Part shown: positions 1 through 15,100 of the stretch, piece after piece | Numbering within the stretch: position 1 is the stretch's first letter | How the letters are laid out: the number at the start of each line of letters is the position of its first letter | From: Halocaridina rubra | Lineage: Eukaryota; Arthropoda; Malacostraca; Decapoda; Atyidae | Length of the DNA: 64,000 bases | Assembly (NCBI GenBank): GCA_037179515.1 | Contig: JAXCGZ010011600.1 | Location: 12,501 to 76,500 of the forward strand | Direction of reading: 5' to 3' | Translations under genes and position numbers: made by a program | The notes under the pieces: generated by a model | The model's input: the letters and a program-made list of their open reading frames with translations, nothing else | Databases searched by the model: none | What the model was told of the DNA's origin: nothing

Positions 1-1730
1 TGATGGTGGTAGTAATGGTAATGATAATAGTGATGATGGTAGTAATAATAATAATAATGTTAATCTTCAAGAACATAGTGCATTCAATAGAAGTAATGAT
101 GTCTTTAACCCTACTACAGTAGATTGTAATACAGTAATCTTAGTAATAAAAAATCTGAAAGACTCTAATGCATATGGATCAGATGGAATTTGTTTTCGTT
201 TTATTAGAGATTCATTATTTGTAATAGCTTATTATCTGACGGTAATAATCAATACTTCCATAGTTACCAATATTTACCCAGATTTATGGAAAAATCCCCA
301 TGTAATTCCTGGTTTTAAGAATGGAAATCCTGACGACGTCTCTAACTATAGACCAATCTCTTTACTACCAATTTTATCAAAGATACTTGAAAAGATTGTT
401 GCAAATCAGTTAAGTGAGTTTCTTGAAAAAAATAAACTTATTGCAAAAAGTCAACACGGTTTCAGGCCAAAATTATCAACTGAAACTGCCTTATTGAAAA
501 TATCAGATGAAATATACAAAAATATAGATAATAAGAAAATTTCATTGCTACTACTACTCGATCTTTCTAAAGCTTTTGATAGTGTACACCATACCATCTT
601 ATTAGAAAAATGCAAAAAAATGAACATTGACCCAAGCTGGTTCGAGAACTATTTAAAAAACCGCTACCAGTCAGTCAGAATAAAAGATGTAGTTTCAAGT
701 CGCAAGAAGGTATTGTTTGGGGTCCCTCAGGGATCGATCCTAGGACCTATACTTTTTCTAATATATGTAAACGATCTAGTAAAATATTTACCTAACTGTT
801 ATGTCATTCAATATGCTGACGATACTCAAATCTTAATTGAAGGAGAAATTAATGATTTAGAAAATATTATTCGTAGAGCAGAAGAAATTTTGTATATGGC
901 TAAACGTTACTTTCTAAAAAATGGTCTGTTACTTAATGAAACTAAAACCCAATCTATTCTTATCGGATCCAGACAATTATTATCAGAAGTTGATGACAAT
1001 CTTCATATAAATTTTAACGGTAATATCATTAAGCCAATGAACTCGGTAAAGAACCTAGGTGTCTATTTTGACCGTTACATGAATTTTGAAATGCATATAG
1101 ATGAAATTTATAAAAAAGTAATGGGTACTCTAATATATCTAAATAGGGTAAAAGACTCATTTGAAACATCAACTCGTATAATAATTGTCCAGTCCTTAGC
1201 TATGAGTTTAATTAATTACTGTCTCAAAGTTTGGGGATGTACAAATAAGACTCAATTACAAAGAATACAAAAGTTACAAAACTTTGCAGCACGAGTGGCT
1301 GTTGGCAATGTAAGAAAATACGAGCACATCTCTCCTGTTTTAAAAGATCTAGAATGGATAAAGATTAGAGATAAATATGTTTTTGATATATGTACCTTTG
1401 TTTTTAATATACTTAGAAACAATCTTCCTGATTGCTTGTATAATTTTTCTACAGTAAGCTCAGTTACCGGGTTAACTACCCGTCAAGGGGAAGATTTATT
1501 AGTACGAAGGTCTAAAACTGATATTGGCTCAAGAGATATAAACATTCGTGGACCTCATTTATATAATCAGCTTCCCAGAGAACTAAAAAATGCTGGTTCA
1601 GTGTATACTTTTAAATATAATCTTAAGAAGTTACTCTTAAAGGAAGATTTTACTTGTAAATTTTAATAGTACACCCATATTTGAATACCCAATGTACGTT
1701 GGAAATAAAGTCTTATTATTATTATTATTA
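1..1730 (+). mobile_element. 3' part of a non-LTR retrotransposon (CR1/L2/jockey-like LINE)
   Basis: The element runs off the left edge of the window. It consists of an open reverse transcriptase frame, a short 3' UTR of about 65 bases containing AATAAAG, and a tail of six TTA units (1713-1730). A microsatellite tail instead of poly(A) is typical of CR1/L2/I-type LINEs. The tail ends exactly where a Tigger transposase relic on the other strand begins, so the LINE probably inserted into that relic. The visible frame has no break, which points to a young copy. The clade is my inference from motif style and tail. Confidence 0.88.
2..1666 (+). CDS. LINE reverse transcriptase, N-terminus outside window
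   Basis: This frame is open from base 2 to the TAA at 1664-1666, about 554 residues; the first in-frame ATG is not the true start because the open frame continues off the left edge. It begins with an Asn/Asp/Gly/Ser-rich linker encoded by GAT/AAT/GGT triplets (bases 2-60). RT motifs follow in order: NYRPISLLPILSKILEK, QHGFRPKLST, LDLSKAFDSVHHTILL, GVPQGSILGPILF and the catalytic YADDTQ at about 810-830. The C-terminal part, with RGPHLYNQLPRELKN, is the usual LINE tail domain. The product would copy its own RNA at a nicked genomic target; the endonuclease domain expected upstream lies outside the window. All catalytic residues visible are intact. Confidence 0.9.
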   Translation, partial: DGGSNGNDNSDDGSNNNNNVNLQEHSAFNRSNDVFNPTTVDCNTVILVIKNLKDSNAYGSDGICFRFIRDSLFVIAYYLTVIINTSIVTNIYPDLWKNPHVIPGFKNGNPDDVSNYRPISLLPILSKILEKIVANQLSEFLEKNKLIAKSQHGFRPKLSTETALLKISDEIYKNIDNKKISLLLLLDLSKAFDSVHHTILLEKCKKMNIDPSWFENYLKNRYQSVRIKDVVSSRKKVLFGVPQGSILGPILFLIYVNDLVKYLPNCYVIQYADDTQILIEGEINDLENIIRRAEEILYMAKRYFLKNGLLLNETKTQSILIGSRQLLSEVDDNLHINFNGNIIKPMNSVKNLGVYFDRYMNFEMHIDEIYKKVMGTLIYLNRVKDSFETSTRIIIVQSLAMSLINYCLKVWGCTNKTQLQRIQKLQNFAARVAVGNVRKYEHISPVLKDLEWIKIRDKYVFDICTFVFNILRNNLPDCLYNFSTVSSVTGLTTRQGEDLLVRRSKTDIGSRDINIRGPHLYNQLPRELKNAGSVYTFKYNLKKLLLKEDFTCKF

Positions 1731-2385
1731 TGTTAAGGGGCAGAAACTTCTTATGAAATCATACTCCACCACCAAGTTGTCCATCAAGCCTGGATGATGA
1801 GCAGGTGCTATATCCATCACAAGAAGTCCTTGGAATGGAAAATTATTTTCAGGAAATAGGCTTATTTCATACCAGTTGAACACTTGTGGAAAAAACCCCA
1901 AAGCCTTTACGAAGTCACTGAATTCTAGAAGCTGCTTAGTTTGAATTAACAGCTTTCCCATGGTTAACCACATTATGTATGCCACTTCTCTTAAATTTAT
2001 TGAGCCACCCTCTGATATAACAACATATTATCCGCACTTGCACCAGGGTTTCTCTTAACTAGGTAATCTTGTAATCGCCTTGCTTTTTAAAAATCATAGC
2101 CTCAGAAAGAATACCACCACCTGTTTCTCGTTTACCCAAATCAGCAAGAAATTTTCCACTTTTTCAATTGTCTGTGATCTGTTTAATAAGAACTTTTGCT
2201 CCTTTTGCAACATCAACTCCATTGACTGCCTTTTTTCTTTTGAGAATAGTACAGTGTCGAGTTTGCCATATCACGTTTTATGATTATTTCACCACTTATC
2301 GTGGCTTTAACTACGTTTCTTATTGCTTTGCTGATATCACTTACCTTCTTTAGCTCCATGGTGGCTAATTTAGTACTAATTTATA
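1731..2385 (-). pseudogene. Tigger/pogo-type DDE transposase relic
   Basis: Read on the minus strand from about 2385 to 1741, the three frames together give pieces of a Tigger/CENP-B-like transposase in the right order: an N-terminal helix-turn-helix piece (SDISKAIRNVVKATISG), a piece around ENFLADLGKRETGGGI and ILSEAMIFKK, WLNKFKRSGI, and then the DDE_1 catalytic core with GLLVMDIAPAHHPG, where Tigger proteins have VLDNAPGHP. Several frameshifts and stops separate the pieces. The last 150 or so residues expected after IRSFCPLT are missing because the LINE at 1-1730 occupies their place. Only 1728-1985 is one continuous open frame. Assignment rests on family resemblance. Confidence 0.8.
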
Positions 2386-2822
2386 AAAAAAAAAAAAAAT
2401 ACAAGAAAAGGCACTGCTTATTCAAGCACGGGTGTACACTGAGCAGCAGCTGTGATGTAACCGACTCTCAGCCTGCGTAGCCATGTATGTGGCTTGACTG
2501 CTCGGAAACCAAAATTCTGTTTCAGGAATATACACGTTTTTTGTTTGTATACATGTTCGGGACCCAATCTGTTCAAGATGAATTATTGAACAACGAAGAT
2601 TCCAATGTGTCAAGGTAACAGAAATATTTGCCAGATACTATTTTGGCAAACGTTTCAAGCATACATGGTTTGTTAGTGTACAAAAAGTCAAGCCATCACT
2701 GTCAGGGATAATAAACACTGCTGAAAAGAAATCATTATGAAAAACATGAGGGTTTGGAAGAGCTTCCATTAGGGACAGATTATAATTTTCCAATAGTGAG
2801 TCCTCATCAAGTGTTTAAGCTT
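2386..2822. other. No recognisable feature
   Basis: The stretch holds an A tract (2386-2399) and unassigned sequence. Open frames here are short and resemble nothing I recognise. It may be the 5' flank of the Tigger relic. Confidence 0.4.
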
Positions 2823-3066
2823 ATTTATAATTCCCTGGTGCTTGTCCAAGGAATTTGGTTGTGAAATTAGTATCTTTGGATAATCTATATAATGGTACAA
2901 CAATTGAAAGGACTGCATAATTCACGCAAGTCTCCATATATCTTTCCTCAAGTCTTAGAACTTGTGTAAATTATGCAGTCCTCTCTGATGCTATAAACTT
3001 ATTTTAAGAGAGCATAGATATTCCTTCCACCACCTGACTATTTGGCCGAGCACCAGGGAATTATAA
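2823..3066. repeat. Inverted-repeat (foldback) element, small copy
   Basis: An exact 18-base inverted repeat (2823-2840 and 3049-3066, TTATAATTCCCTGGTGCT) encloses an inner pair of 22-base arms (2909-2930 and 2961-2982) that match with two mismatches. The sequence after the inner right arm, GTCCTCTCTGATGC, recurs at the end of the larger foldback element at 50343-50887, so both belong to one family. No coding capacity is seen. Confidence 0.6.
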
Positions 3067-4791
3067 AACTTAAAAACTCGTTGTTAAGGACTTAATCCTT
3101 AGGGAAGAGGCTCTTCAGAACTATCGTCGTCTTCTCAAGTGAATTCTTTTCACCAGTGTATCTAGATTGACGATGAAAGCTTTGCTTCTGAAAGTTTGCA
3201 ATGTATGTCCGCAGTAAATCATTTCTAACAAAGAATTCTTAATCTGTGGGAGATCTCTCTTTATATACTCTTCAAACGAGATATCTAAGGCATCAAGCGT
3301 GTGTAGGAATGGTACAAATAGTAATTTTCAATTGTTTTAAAATTAAAGAATTTAGCAAGTTATAATTTTGTTATTGTTTTTGGATGCACTGCTTGGACTG
3401 GTAAAAGGTTTGCTTACACAAGTAGTAGTTTTATCATTTCCAAAATAAAGATTTAAAGAAGTTGCATCTATAGATCTTCCCTTTTGTCTCAAAACTTCTG
3501 ACCTGGATCTATCCTCTTAATTACATGGTTGTGTAGTTATCTTGAATTAAGCTGTTATTTGGTCATAACCCTCCCATTGTCTCGTTGTAGAACATGCAAG
3601 AAACCTAAACCTGGTACCACATGATACATACAGAACCTCTGCAAGATAAACCCAGTGCAAGGATTGCAGACCTAAGTAGCATCTCAAAAGTATACAAGGG
3701 AATTTACACTACATATAACGATGACTTTGTTGCAAAAAAAATTTGGCCACTCAATTTCAAATGACTATGAAAATTATTTTAAACTGCAATATCCAATAGG
3801 AAATGAAAATTACACTTTAGAAATAAAGTAAAATATTTATTTGTACCTGAATTTCTTTTTTCAGTATTGATGTATATCTTTTATCAACTAAAATGTATGG
3901 AGTGTAAACAAGACTTCTATAATAATAAACTTTTGGAGGTGGTTGTGGTCTGTTTCCAACATCCAATAAATACACAAATTTGACCGATATATAAGCCCAT
4001 TCCCTCCCCAACGTATTCACTCTTTTCATTTCTCATTTCAAAAATGTTTTACAGGATTAAAAAGATGCAAATATTTACATATTAAAATGGATATTAATAG
4101 TTTACATCTACATTTGGGTTTCTGGAGAAGGATGAACAGAAAACTACTAGAAACTTGTTTCATGGATATATAGTCATTGGTAAATTCTGCATTTGTCAAG
4201 TAACCACCACATGATCTAACCAATAAGAACTTTCTGAATCTAATATCAAAGATGAGTGTCACATTATAGGGTTGTTAAAACTAGAATACTAATATACTAT
4301 ATGCCAATACTGAAGAGATATAGATACAGATATTTAATAATGGATATACCCTTGAAAATTTTATTTACTCTTTAAAACTGATATGGCAAAAAACTTTGGA
4401 GATCACTTGTATTAAATTGCTTAAGCTTTTCTTCTACATATCTCAAGAAAGTTTCTTAGTAATTTTGTTCTTCCTCCTCAAAACCCTTTATAATGACAAG
4501 GGTCTCCAAAGAGCCAGGATATGAGATTTGCTGAAAGTTTGTATTTCTAGAGTTGCACATCACTTAGAAGGAGGGACAAAGAACACGATCCAAATTTTGC
4601 ATATTGTTAGAAGTAAACACATTGGGAAAGAGATTGACATTCATCTCAGTTTTACTCTCCTACAGCAATATAACCAGGAAGGAAGATAAGGACTAGTTAG
4701 GAAAGTATAGTTCTACTAACCATAACAAATGATCTAAGGCAGCAGAACATCATCATACCCTGTCTGTATTATCAGCTCTTTTTTTTTTTCT
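3067..4791. other. AT-rich stretch without a gene
   Basis: No exon, RNA gene or clear transposon is visible. The open frames at 3817-4262 are short, lysine- and aromatic-rich, and look like chance frames in AT-rich DNA. Confidence 0.5.
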
Positions 4792-4869
4792 GTAATAAAT
4801 TTTAATGCAGTGATAATTCCCCTTTTCCCTTCAGTAATAAATTTTCATGTAGTGATAATCCCCCTTCCG
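4792..4869. repeat. Direct duplication of about 40 bases
   Basis: Two imperfect copies of a segment starting GTAATAAATTTT and ending GTGATAATTCCCC lie in tandem, at about 4792-4829 and 4834-4869. Confidence 0.6.
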
Positions 4870-4879
4870 CTGTCTTATT

Positions 4880-6130
4880 CAGAGGAATTGGGGAGCATAT
4901 GAGAGGTATAAAGTGAAGAGAGGTAGCAATGTGCATGGGGAGAAGAGCAAGGAGAAAAGATGCGAGGTGGGGTAAGTGTTATTTTGAAAATTTTGTGAAA
5001 GAAAGAAATATTTTTTCGAAAATGGTGGAGAGAGAGATGGGATGAGTATTCCGAGGAGCTGCCTAATGTAGAGGACATGCATAGAGGTTTTTATGGCTAT
5101 GGGAAATGCTGAGAGAATATTAGTGATAGAGAAAATATTAGGCAATTATGTAAGAGGTACAATTGTCATTGAAAATATCAAATGATATAAAAGTACCAAG
5201 GCTGAATAAGTGTCGTACGAAATGCCTATTAAAAGGTGGAGAAACAGAGGATGGAATGGATGGTGAGGTTGCTGAATGTGTTGCATGGAAGGGAGGATCC
5301 CAAGTGATTGGCAGAGGGTGTGTGTAGTTCTACTATAAAAGGGGAAGAGACAGATTGCATTTAGTACTTTCAAACGAATTGGAAATTGTAACTGCAGTTT
5401 GTAAAATTACTGGGCGAGAGCTGCTTCAGGTGCAAGCACAAAGAGAACTGTGAATTTAGATGAGGCTGGAAGAATGAAGGGTTTGTGGTATGACAGGTGT
5501 GCAAAAAATCTATATTTAAGGAAGTTTCTTGGCATTGACAGGGTTGATAGATGTGAAGTGCATCGTGATAGTATACAATAGGAGGAAGTCTGTAGAAAGT
5601 GGTGAAAAGTGTTTACATTAGTAGTAGACTATGCAAGTAAAGATTGGTGAAAGTGACTGATTTGAAGTGTATTTAGTTGCATCGTGTTGCCATGATTGTT
5701 CAGTTTGTATGTAGCTGAAGTGGAAAGGGATATCAATGCAAAAGTGCTAGGCAGAGTTGAAAGTCGTGGATGAAAAAGGAAGGTCATGATGAGTGATGCA
5801 ACTGCTATCTGCAGATGAAACTGCACTAGTAACCGCCTCCCTGAGACACTGAAGCAATTGGTGACAGAGTAAGGCCAAAAATGAGATAGATGGGGCAGAC
5901 AGAGCACTGGGGGTGCATGGTCTCTAAGCAAAGCAGGGGAGAGTGCATAAGAGAGAGTGTATAGGTAGGGAGACTGAGAAGAGATGACGCAGGCAAAGGC
6001 ATTTTAATACACCTTCCAAGTGATATGAACAAGAATGGCTATGTGGGGTTCGCAATGAGATGAAGTGATCGGTAAACCACTTTCAGATGTTGAGTCGGAC
6101 AACAGATGAGCTTTAACCCACTTGAAGTAT
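4880..6130 (+). pseudogene. Strongly decayed RTE-like LINE
   Basis: This purine-rich stretch aligns by eye with the better preserved RTE-like LINEs at 22.7 and 37.2 kb. Shared landmarks are GAGGAGCTGCCTAATGTAGA near 5055 (LLNVE in the other copies), a block near 5290-5340 matching the segment before the RT palm, and CTGCTATCTGCAGATGAAAC near 5802, the remnant of the FADDT catalytic motif, now reading SADET. No long open frame survives; the minus-strand frames in this block are antisense shadows. It is clearly older than the other copies. Confidence 0.55.
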
Positions 6131-6235
6131 GGACACTTTATCCTAGAACTAATTTGTTAGGGAGGGGAAGATTGAGTTTTCTGGTGGAAGTGTGTCTACA
6201 GTGATTTTGCCACCACCTTTACAAGGGGATTACAG

Positions 6236-8802
<2,567 letters not shown>

Positions 8803-8809
8803 TATATAT

Positions 8810-8873
<64 letters not shown>
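8803..8873. repeat. (TA)n array, right flank of the MITE
   Basis: Continuation of the TA array on the other side of the MITE insertion, followed by a short (CA)n. Confidence 0.95.
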
Positions 8874-8877
<4 letters not shown>

Positions 8878-8889
8878 CACACACACACC

Positions 8890-9353
8890 TGGCAGAACAA
8901 GGAGATCTAAGGATGGATTTTTTCACAGCTCTCAAAGAGGAATGATAAATAGGTTAATCAAGAGACGTTTTTCAACCTGTGAAATATACCTGAATTGTCT
9001 AAAAAGTATCACTTCAACTGCTATTTGAATTTACCTGCCTCTGGGCAATAGCTATTTTATACAATAAAATATTACTCAAAATGTTAATAAGAATATCTAG
9101 AGCATATTTGCTTGGGGACATCAAAAGCAGAGGTAGAAACGGAAAAAAATGTGAATTATGTGTTCTGTGAAAACTCTGTATAGGTTGACTTGGCTATCAC
9201 TAGTCCCTTTCTATCTTGCAATCAAAAGCAGTGTTCACTAGACAAAATGTCAAGTTAATTTGAGATGTCTTGCCAGAGCATATCAGCATTACCATCAGTA
9301 CAAAGAAAGTGATGCAAAATGAAACCTCTTATATTATTGTTTTCCCATAGCCA
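8890..9353. other. No recognisable feature
   Basis: Single-copy looking AT-rich sequence between two MITEs. Confidence 0.4.
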
Positions 9354-9356
9354 TTA

Positions 9357-9746
9357 AGGCATCTTCAGACGAGCGGGCCTTATCGGCAGGCATGCCTGTC
9401 ATCGGGCAAACCAGCGAAATCACCAGCTGGTGGTCGGAGGCAAGTATTGGAGGATGACATTGCCAGACGTGAGTTAACATCTCTTCTATTTAGCCAATCT
9501 CTGCACCATATTTCTCCTCTTTTTCTTTATACATACACCAATTATTATGCTACACAGCAGTTTCTTCTTCTAAGAAGTACTGGCCACCATGTTTATTGTA
9601 CGACACTCGACAAGGTACTGGCACTGTCGGTCATGGCCGCTCATTCATCACCTCTGCCGTGTGAACAACAGTCACGGGTATGCCCGGGAGAATTTGCCCG
9701 CCAACTGCGCTGCCCAGCGGACACACCTGCTCGTCTGGACAGGCCT
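9357..9746. mobile_element. PIF/Harbinger-type MITE, TTA target duplication
   Basis: A 390-base GC-richer element. The left end AGGCATCTTCAGACGAGCGG and the inverted right end AGGCCTGTCCAGACGAGCAG match at 16 of 20 positions, and TTA flanks it directly at 9354-9356 and 9747-9749. A 3-base TTA/TAA duplication and GGC-type ends fit the PIF/Harbinger superfamily. The open frame at 9447-9758 runs across the right end and is not a transposase, so the element is non-autonomous. Confidence 0.78.
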
Positions 9747-9749
9747 TTA

Positions 9750-11602
9750 GTGAGTTAAGTGCTGAAGTCCCATTTGCGGTGCTTCAACCATTAACAGAAA
9801 TGGGTGCTGGAAAATATCTTTAAAACTAAGGCATTTCATTTTATGGTGCTCTCATTGTATGGATGGTAATGTATATACACTTGGCCAAGACAAACCAGTA
9901 ACTTGACTTTTTGACAGGTGAAAACGAGGCTTTAGTTCCCCTAAACAAACTAAAGTTCTGACATCAATAAAAAAAACCTCTTCCACCAGGTGTGACGTAT
10001 AAAAAGGATATTGTGAATAAAATTCAGCACACTAATTCTTCATGGATAATTTACCTTATGAGTTTAGGACACCTTGACTCCCACTTATTTGTATGCCTAC
10101 ATTATACTATAATTTAAACATACCAAACTTTTCCACTACCTTTAAGCAGACTAATGCTTTGAAAATATCATTATAATTAAATTGAGAAGCCTGATATTAT
10201 CAAACGACCTAGATTAGCAGGTTTAAGGCTTCAACAGATACGGTTACTGCACTAGATACATGGACTGAAGTAGACATTTGTTGAACAGCACTAATTTCTT
10301 GAAAAAACAGTTGGCTGGGTTATCATGAAAACAATAGCATATTGATTGTGCCTTTAACATAAATGATGTGCAACCTTTCCTCTATCGTTGCTCAATTATA
10401 GTTTGGATGGAGACAATCTTTTATAAATCTCTTTGTAAGAGACCTTTAAACTCATTGTACATAAAACTACACAGCTACATTACCAAATACAGTATACCCA
10501 AAAATAATACGCTTAGGGGAGGGAAGGGATCAAAACACCTGGTCTATTCCAGCATTTCAAAGCTTTTAAGAAAAGTTGACAGAATTTTCTACAAGTTGAC
10601 GTGAAAAGATCGTGAGCAAGGTGAAGGACCCAACTGCTGGCACTTTCAGGAAAATATAGACTTATAAATGTCATGTCGCTTTATACTCATACTTCAATTA
10701 GTTTTTAAAATCTTCTTTTAGCCATAATTCTTAGAATTATAACACTAAGGCAAAACCATATGTGGAAGGTTTCATTGTTTATATTATCACTGGTCAAATA
10801 GAAATTCATTGGCCTTATAAGACAAGATCAATAATAAAATTAGTAAACTCAGTAAGAAATCTCCAAAAATAAAAGTACAGCAATGATATGTCAGTAGCAT
10901 TAAGAAAGAAGTTTTAAAATTCACGTTAGATAACTAATGTTGTTTACATCCAATACAATATACTTCATGAACCTATACAAAAAGACAAAACTCCGTTAAA
11001 TTTTAGCATTAATATACTTAAAAATAATTTTTTGCAAAATAACAGAGGAAACTAGAACATAAAATCATGCAAATGAGATATGCTGAACAAAATAATCATC
11101 AAAGAGGCCATGTGTGTAATTAGTACAGTACACACCAACATATGTAAGCAGCTGGGCCTTCCCTATTTATTGTCTAAGCAGCATCACACTGTGTTTAGTA
11201 TTTGTGTGAATAATGTGTATGTAAATGGATGAGGAACACAGACTTTGAGAAACCTAGTAATATGAATCAAGTACAGTGGGAGAATTGCAAAGTACTCTTT
11301 TGTACACATATGCGTACAAACTATGTCAGGATTTGCTATACAAAAATTGTCTCTTCATCTGTACAAAATTTGGACAGTAAAAGTGGTGACAACCACTAAA
11401 TCAGGGATGTGTATTAAGAGAGAATATGTTTCTCTCTACATCACCCAACACTTAACATGAGAGTTTAGCTAAGTGGAGTTACAACAGTCAAATATGTGGA
11501 TGGCTAAAATGGTTAATCTTTGACAGAACAACAAAGTTTCCACCATCCACATTTTAAAATATGGCATTAAAGTAAAAGCCAAACCACATCACCATTCCTC
11601 AC
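9750..11602 (-). other. Downstream flank and likely 3' UTR of WTAP
   Basis: No exon or repeat is recognised. The WTAP stop codon is at 11603-11605 on the minus strand, so the right-hand part of this stretch is its 3' UTR. The nearest minus-strand AATAAA I find reads from 11171 to 11166, which would give a 3' UTR of roughly 450 bases; longer forms cannot be excluded. Confidence 0.5.
11166..11171 (-). terminator. Candidate poly(A) signal of WTAP
   Basis: AATAAA on the minus strand, about 430 bases after the WTAP stop codon. It is the first canonical hexamer I see downstream; its use is inferred. Confidence 0.4.
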
Positions 11603-12165
11603 CTACTCTGATTCCATCACTCCATTCTCCACAACAGTGCTCTCCTCCTCCCCGCAAACCCCAACTTCTGTATCCCCTTCAGTTCTGGTCCGCTTTTGAG
11701 GAGGTAATCCATCACCATCATTCACAGAGGTCAAGTCTTCCCGGCCATCTACAACTACTAACCCTCCTTCCCCCATGTCTCCCCCTTGCATACCCCCATC
11801 AATTTCACTCTGCGTCCTTTTGCGTCCATTAGTGAGGGGGGGAGGTGCTGCTGCTGTAGTGTCCATATCGAAGTTTTCACTATTAGTCTGTGACTCATCA
11901 TGCGTGGCATCGCCATTCGGTTGGGGCACAAGTGACACTTCTGTCCGTTCAACTTCATTGTTTAGTTCACCACTACCATCTTCAAGCAACATCTGACAAC
12001 TGTTATCATCACCTGGCTGCGATGAAGAAGTCTGATTAACAGGTAACTGCAAATTGAGCTGAGCAATGCGCTCCTTAGCTTGCCTTAGTTGCTGCTGCAG
12101 GTAGTAGATGGTCCCTTGCATCCCTTCTGTGTCTTCATCCATTTCAAGCAGAAATTCATCCAATT
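11603..12165 (-). other. WTAP: WTAP coding exon 5 with stop codon
   Basis: 563 bases, acceptor ATATCTTCAG. It codes residues 320-506: the last conserved coiled coil (LDEFLLEMDEDTEGMQGTI, YYLQQQLRQAKERIAQL), then a low-complexity acidic tail rich in Glu, Gly, Asn and Thr, with the basic patch GRKRTQSE. The tail is poorly conserved in the family. Confidence 0.93.
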
Positions 12166-15100
12166 CTGAAGATATAAATAGCAATAACATCTAGAGGTAA
12201 TACCAAGTACAGCTTTCACCTTCCTATTTCACATGCTATGAATCGATAAATTTTATAAGTAGTCTACATATGTATACAAAAATTAACAGAGAAAATTAAT
12301 TTCTTTGGATTGCATTTATGAAATAGCAGTTAATATTCATAAATTTTAAATATTATATTGATAATTTTCCAAAATCCAAAGTAACTCAAAGCATAGCAAA
12401 GCAATAATGCTAGTACTACAGCCAAATATGATAACATCTCATGTGCTTTATGTATAAACCACAGCTTTCAAGGCACCTGCTTAAAAAAAAAAAATACAGT
12501 GCTAACAATAAGTTCTATAGTACAGAGTAACTTTCCAACTCCAACAGGGAAGGTAGTATCTTTAGGGGAAATATTGATGCTATTTGCATTTCAACGCTTG
12601 CTAGAATTCAATACATATAATACATCCAAAAAGAGGTAAATAGAGCTTGTAATCCAAGAAAAAGAAAAATTACAGAAAAGCAATATTATATATCTCAACA
12701 TAAGTCTCCCGAATATCATTAGCTGTTCTTTAAAACAACAAAAATATAAATGTATCTACCATCAAAATGCTAGCTGACATTGAAAATGTGATATTTTTTA
12801 TTTCTTTTCTTATTCCTTGCATGTCATATGAGGCAACAAAAGAGAGGAGGGGCTGGAAATCTACTCCCAGCCTGAATTCCTTTACATGCAACAAAACTGA
12901 AGGAAATGGTAAGCAAGGTAAAATGAAGCTCTAGTTTCTCAATTCGTCAGTTGCTATAAATAATCCTTGCAAAAAGTTTCACTTCCATACTAGATACCTA
13001 AGATTTCATTGAGAATTCTTTAGGAAAACACATAAAGAAACCAAATTTAAAATACTGACCATGAAAATTCCTTTTGGACTCCAGATTACCCTGAACTATT
13101 GTACAGGAGGCACCATTACGAAATCAAGTGAAGGGAAAAACAATTGCAACCACGAGCAAGGATATCATAACCCTGTTCATTCTCCTGCCAGTTGACTCCA
13201 AAAATAACTTAGGAAAGGAAGCACTGAGGCCCCTTACTCCCCATCCCTTTCAGTTGCCCCCTAAGAAATGTAGGCAACACAAGTGTGGAATTCTTTCTAT
13301 CCCAATTCCAATAATAATAAAAATAATTATAATGATGATGATGTTAGTACTAGTATTTTTTCACAAAAGAAATGCATCATCCTACTTCGTGCAGCAAGGC
13401 AGGTACATATGCTGGAAAAGAATACAGAAAGCAGGATTCCAACACACTATGTCCGTACTTGTCTCCTCTGTTAGGTCCTCTGAGGTAAAAAAAATCTATT
13501 ATACACATACTTCCCTACCCAGCCAGTGCTCTGTGATAAAAAAAATCTATACTATACAAGCTGCAGTGCCCTCTGTAAGGAGAGGATGGGCAAGTCGAAT
13601 CATACGCCCATTCACTGAAATACCAAATTGGATCTTGGAAAATCATGAGAAGTAAAATGAAAAGATTGCCTACCCCTCCTATTCCTATATCCCAATTTCT
13701 TTGGCTCTTGCATGAAGGGCATGCAGGCATGGAGAAATTTCTTGACAACTACGAGAGTAATAATAATAATAATAATAACAGATAGATAGATACAGCATAC
13801 TGTTAAAACTTCAGTTATTACCTGACTGTGATTTTTTCAGTTCTTCACTAAAGTTTCTCTGAAGAGCAAGTTCACCTTCCAACTTGGCCAGACGACCTGA
13901 CGTTATCATTCTTCCTAATTCTTCGTTCTCTTTGATTAATAGACGGCACTTTGCCATCAACTGCTTTCCTGTATTGCTGAAGAAAATAAAATAAATTCTT
14001 TTAACTTCACAAATATTACAAATTTAAAGTCATACTTTTTCAGCATAAGGATAGTTATAATAGCGACTATCTGCAAAACACATAATGTGTCTGTTATATA
14101 TCAAAGAATGATAAATATGGAAAAGTACAGAATATTTACCCTGTTGCTCTCAGTATTTACCTACAAAAACAAAGCATAAAAAAAAACTTGCATAATAACA
14201 GTTATTAAAGAAGGGAAATTAGAAGAAATACAGTATTCATTGCTTAACAATGGAAGAACCTCCCCTTTAATAGTAAGTACATAAAGGTCAATATGGGGGA
14301 TAAATCAAATGCTCTACTTAACAAAAAAAAAAAATAATACTTTTCATTGTACAGCAGGCACAATGAAAAGTATTCAGTACGCAGTTTCATATACTTCGCT
14401 AGTAAATCAAATATAAAATACAGCTCTCCGTCAACTAATTTGGGTATTATCCATAATACCAACCAAAGCAGAAAGCTTTACGAAGACCTAAAAGATACAT
14501 AAGTTTATCATTAATGTCTCCCAAAAAGATGCACTTTGAAAAAGAAGACATGCCATTAGATAATGAAGGAAACAGGTAAATCTCTAATAAATACAACGAT
14601 AAGTGATCAATTTCAAAAAATATACTTAGTCCCACAAACTATGAAGACTGAAGTTTGCAATATCGATTTAATTTATAGCAATAGTATGTAACTATGAATA
14701 GTAGCATTCACAATCAGTCGAGCTGTAAAATATACTATAAACATTATTCTTATAGTACACAAGCTCAGAACATAAATACCTCCTCTGTACCCGCTAAACA
14801 CCTACAACACACATCACATAACAAGACATTTTACCAATAACCAAAAATACTTCTACACAAGATAAAAAAACATACTGCTTGTCATAGAACAACAACCAAT
14901 CAGCAATAAGGTAAATATACTATACAAAATACAATGATAAATTTTGATTACATGCCTTTAGTCAATATATGATTACTATATTTGTGTAGAATTTCAAAAA
15001 GTAATATGAAACAAACACGATTATTACCTATTACATTTTTTCTGAAAAGTATATGTGCGCCTATTTATATATTGTATTGGTCAATATAAAAATATACATT

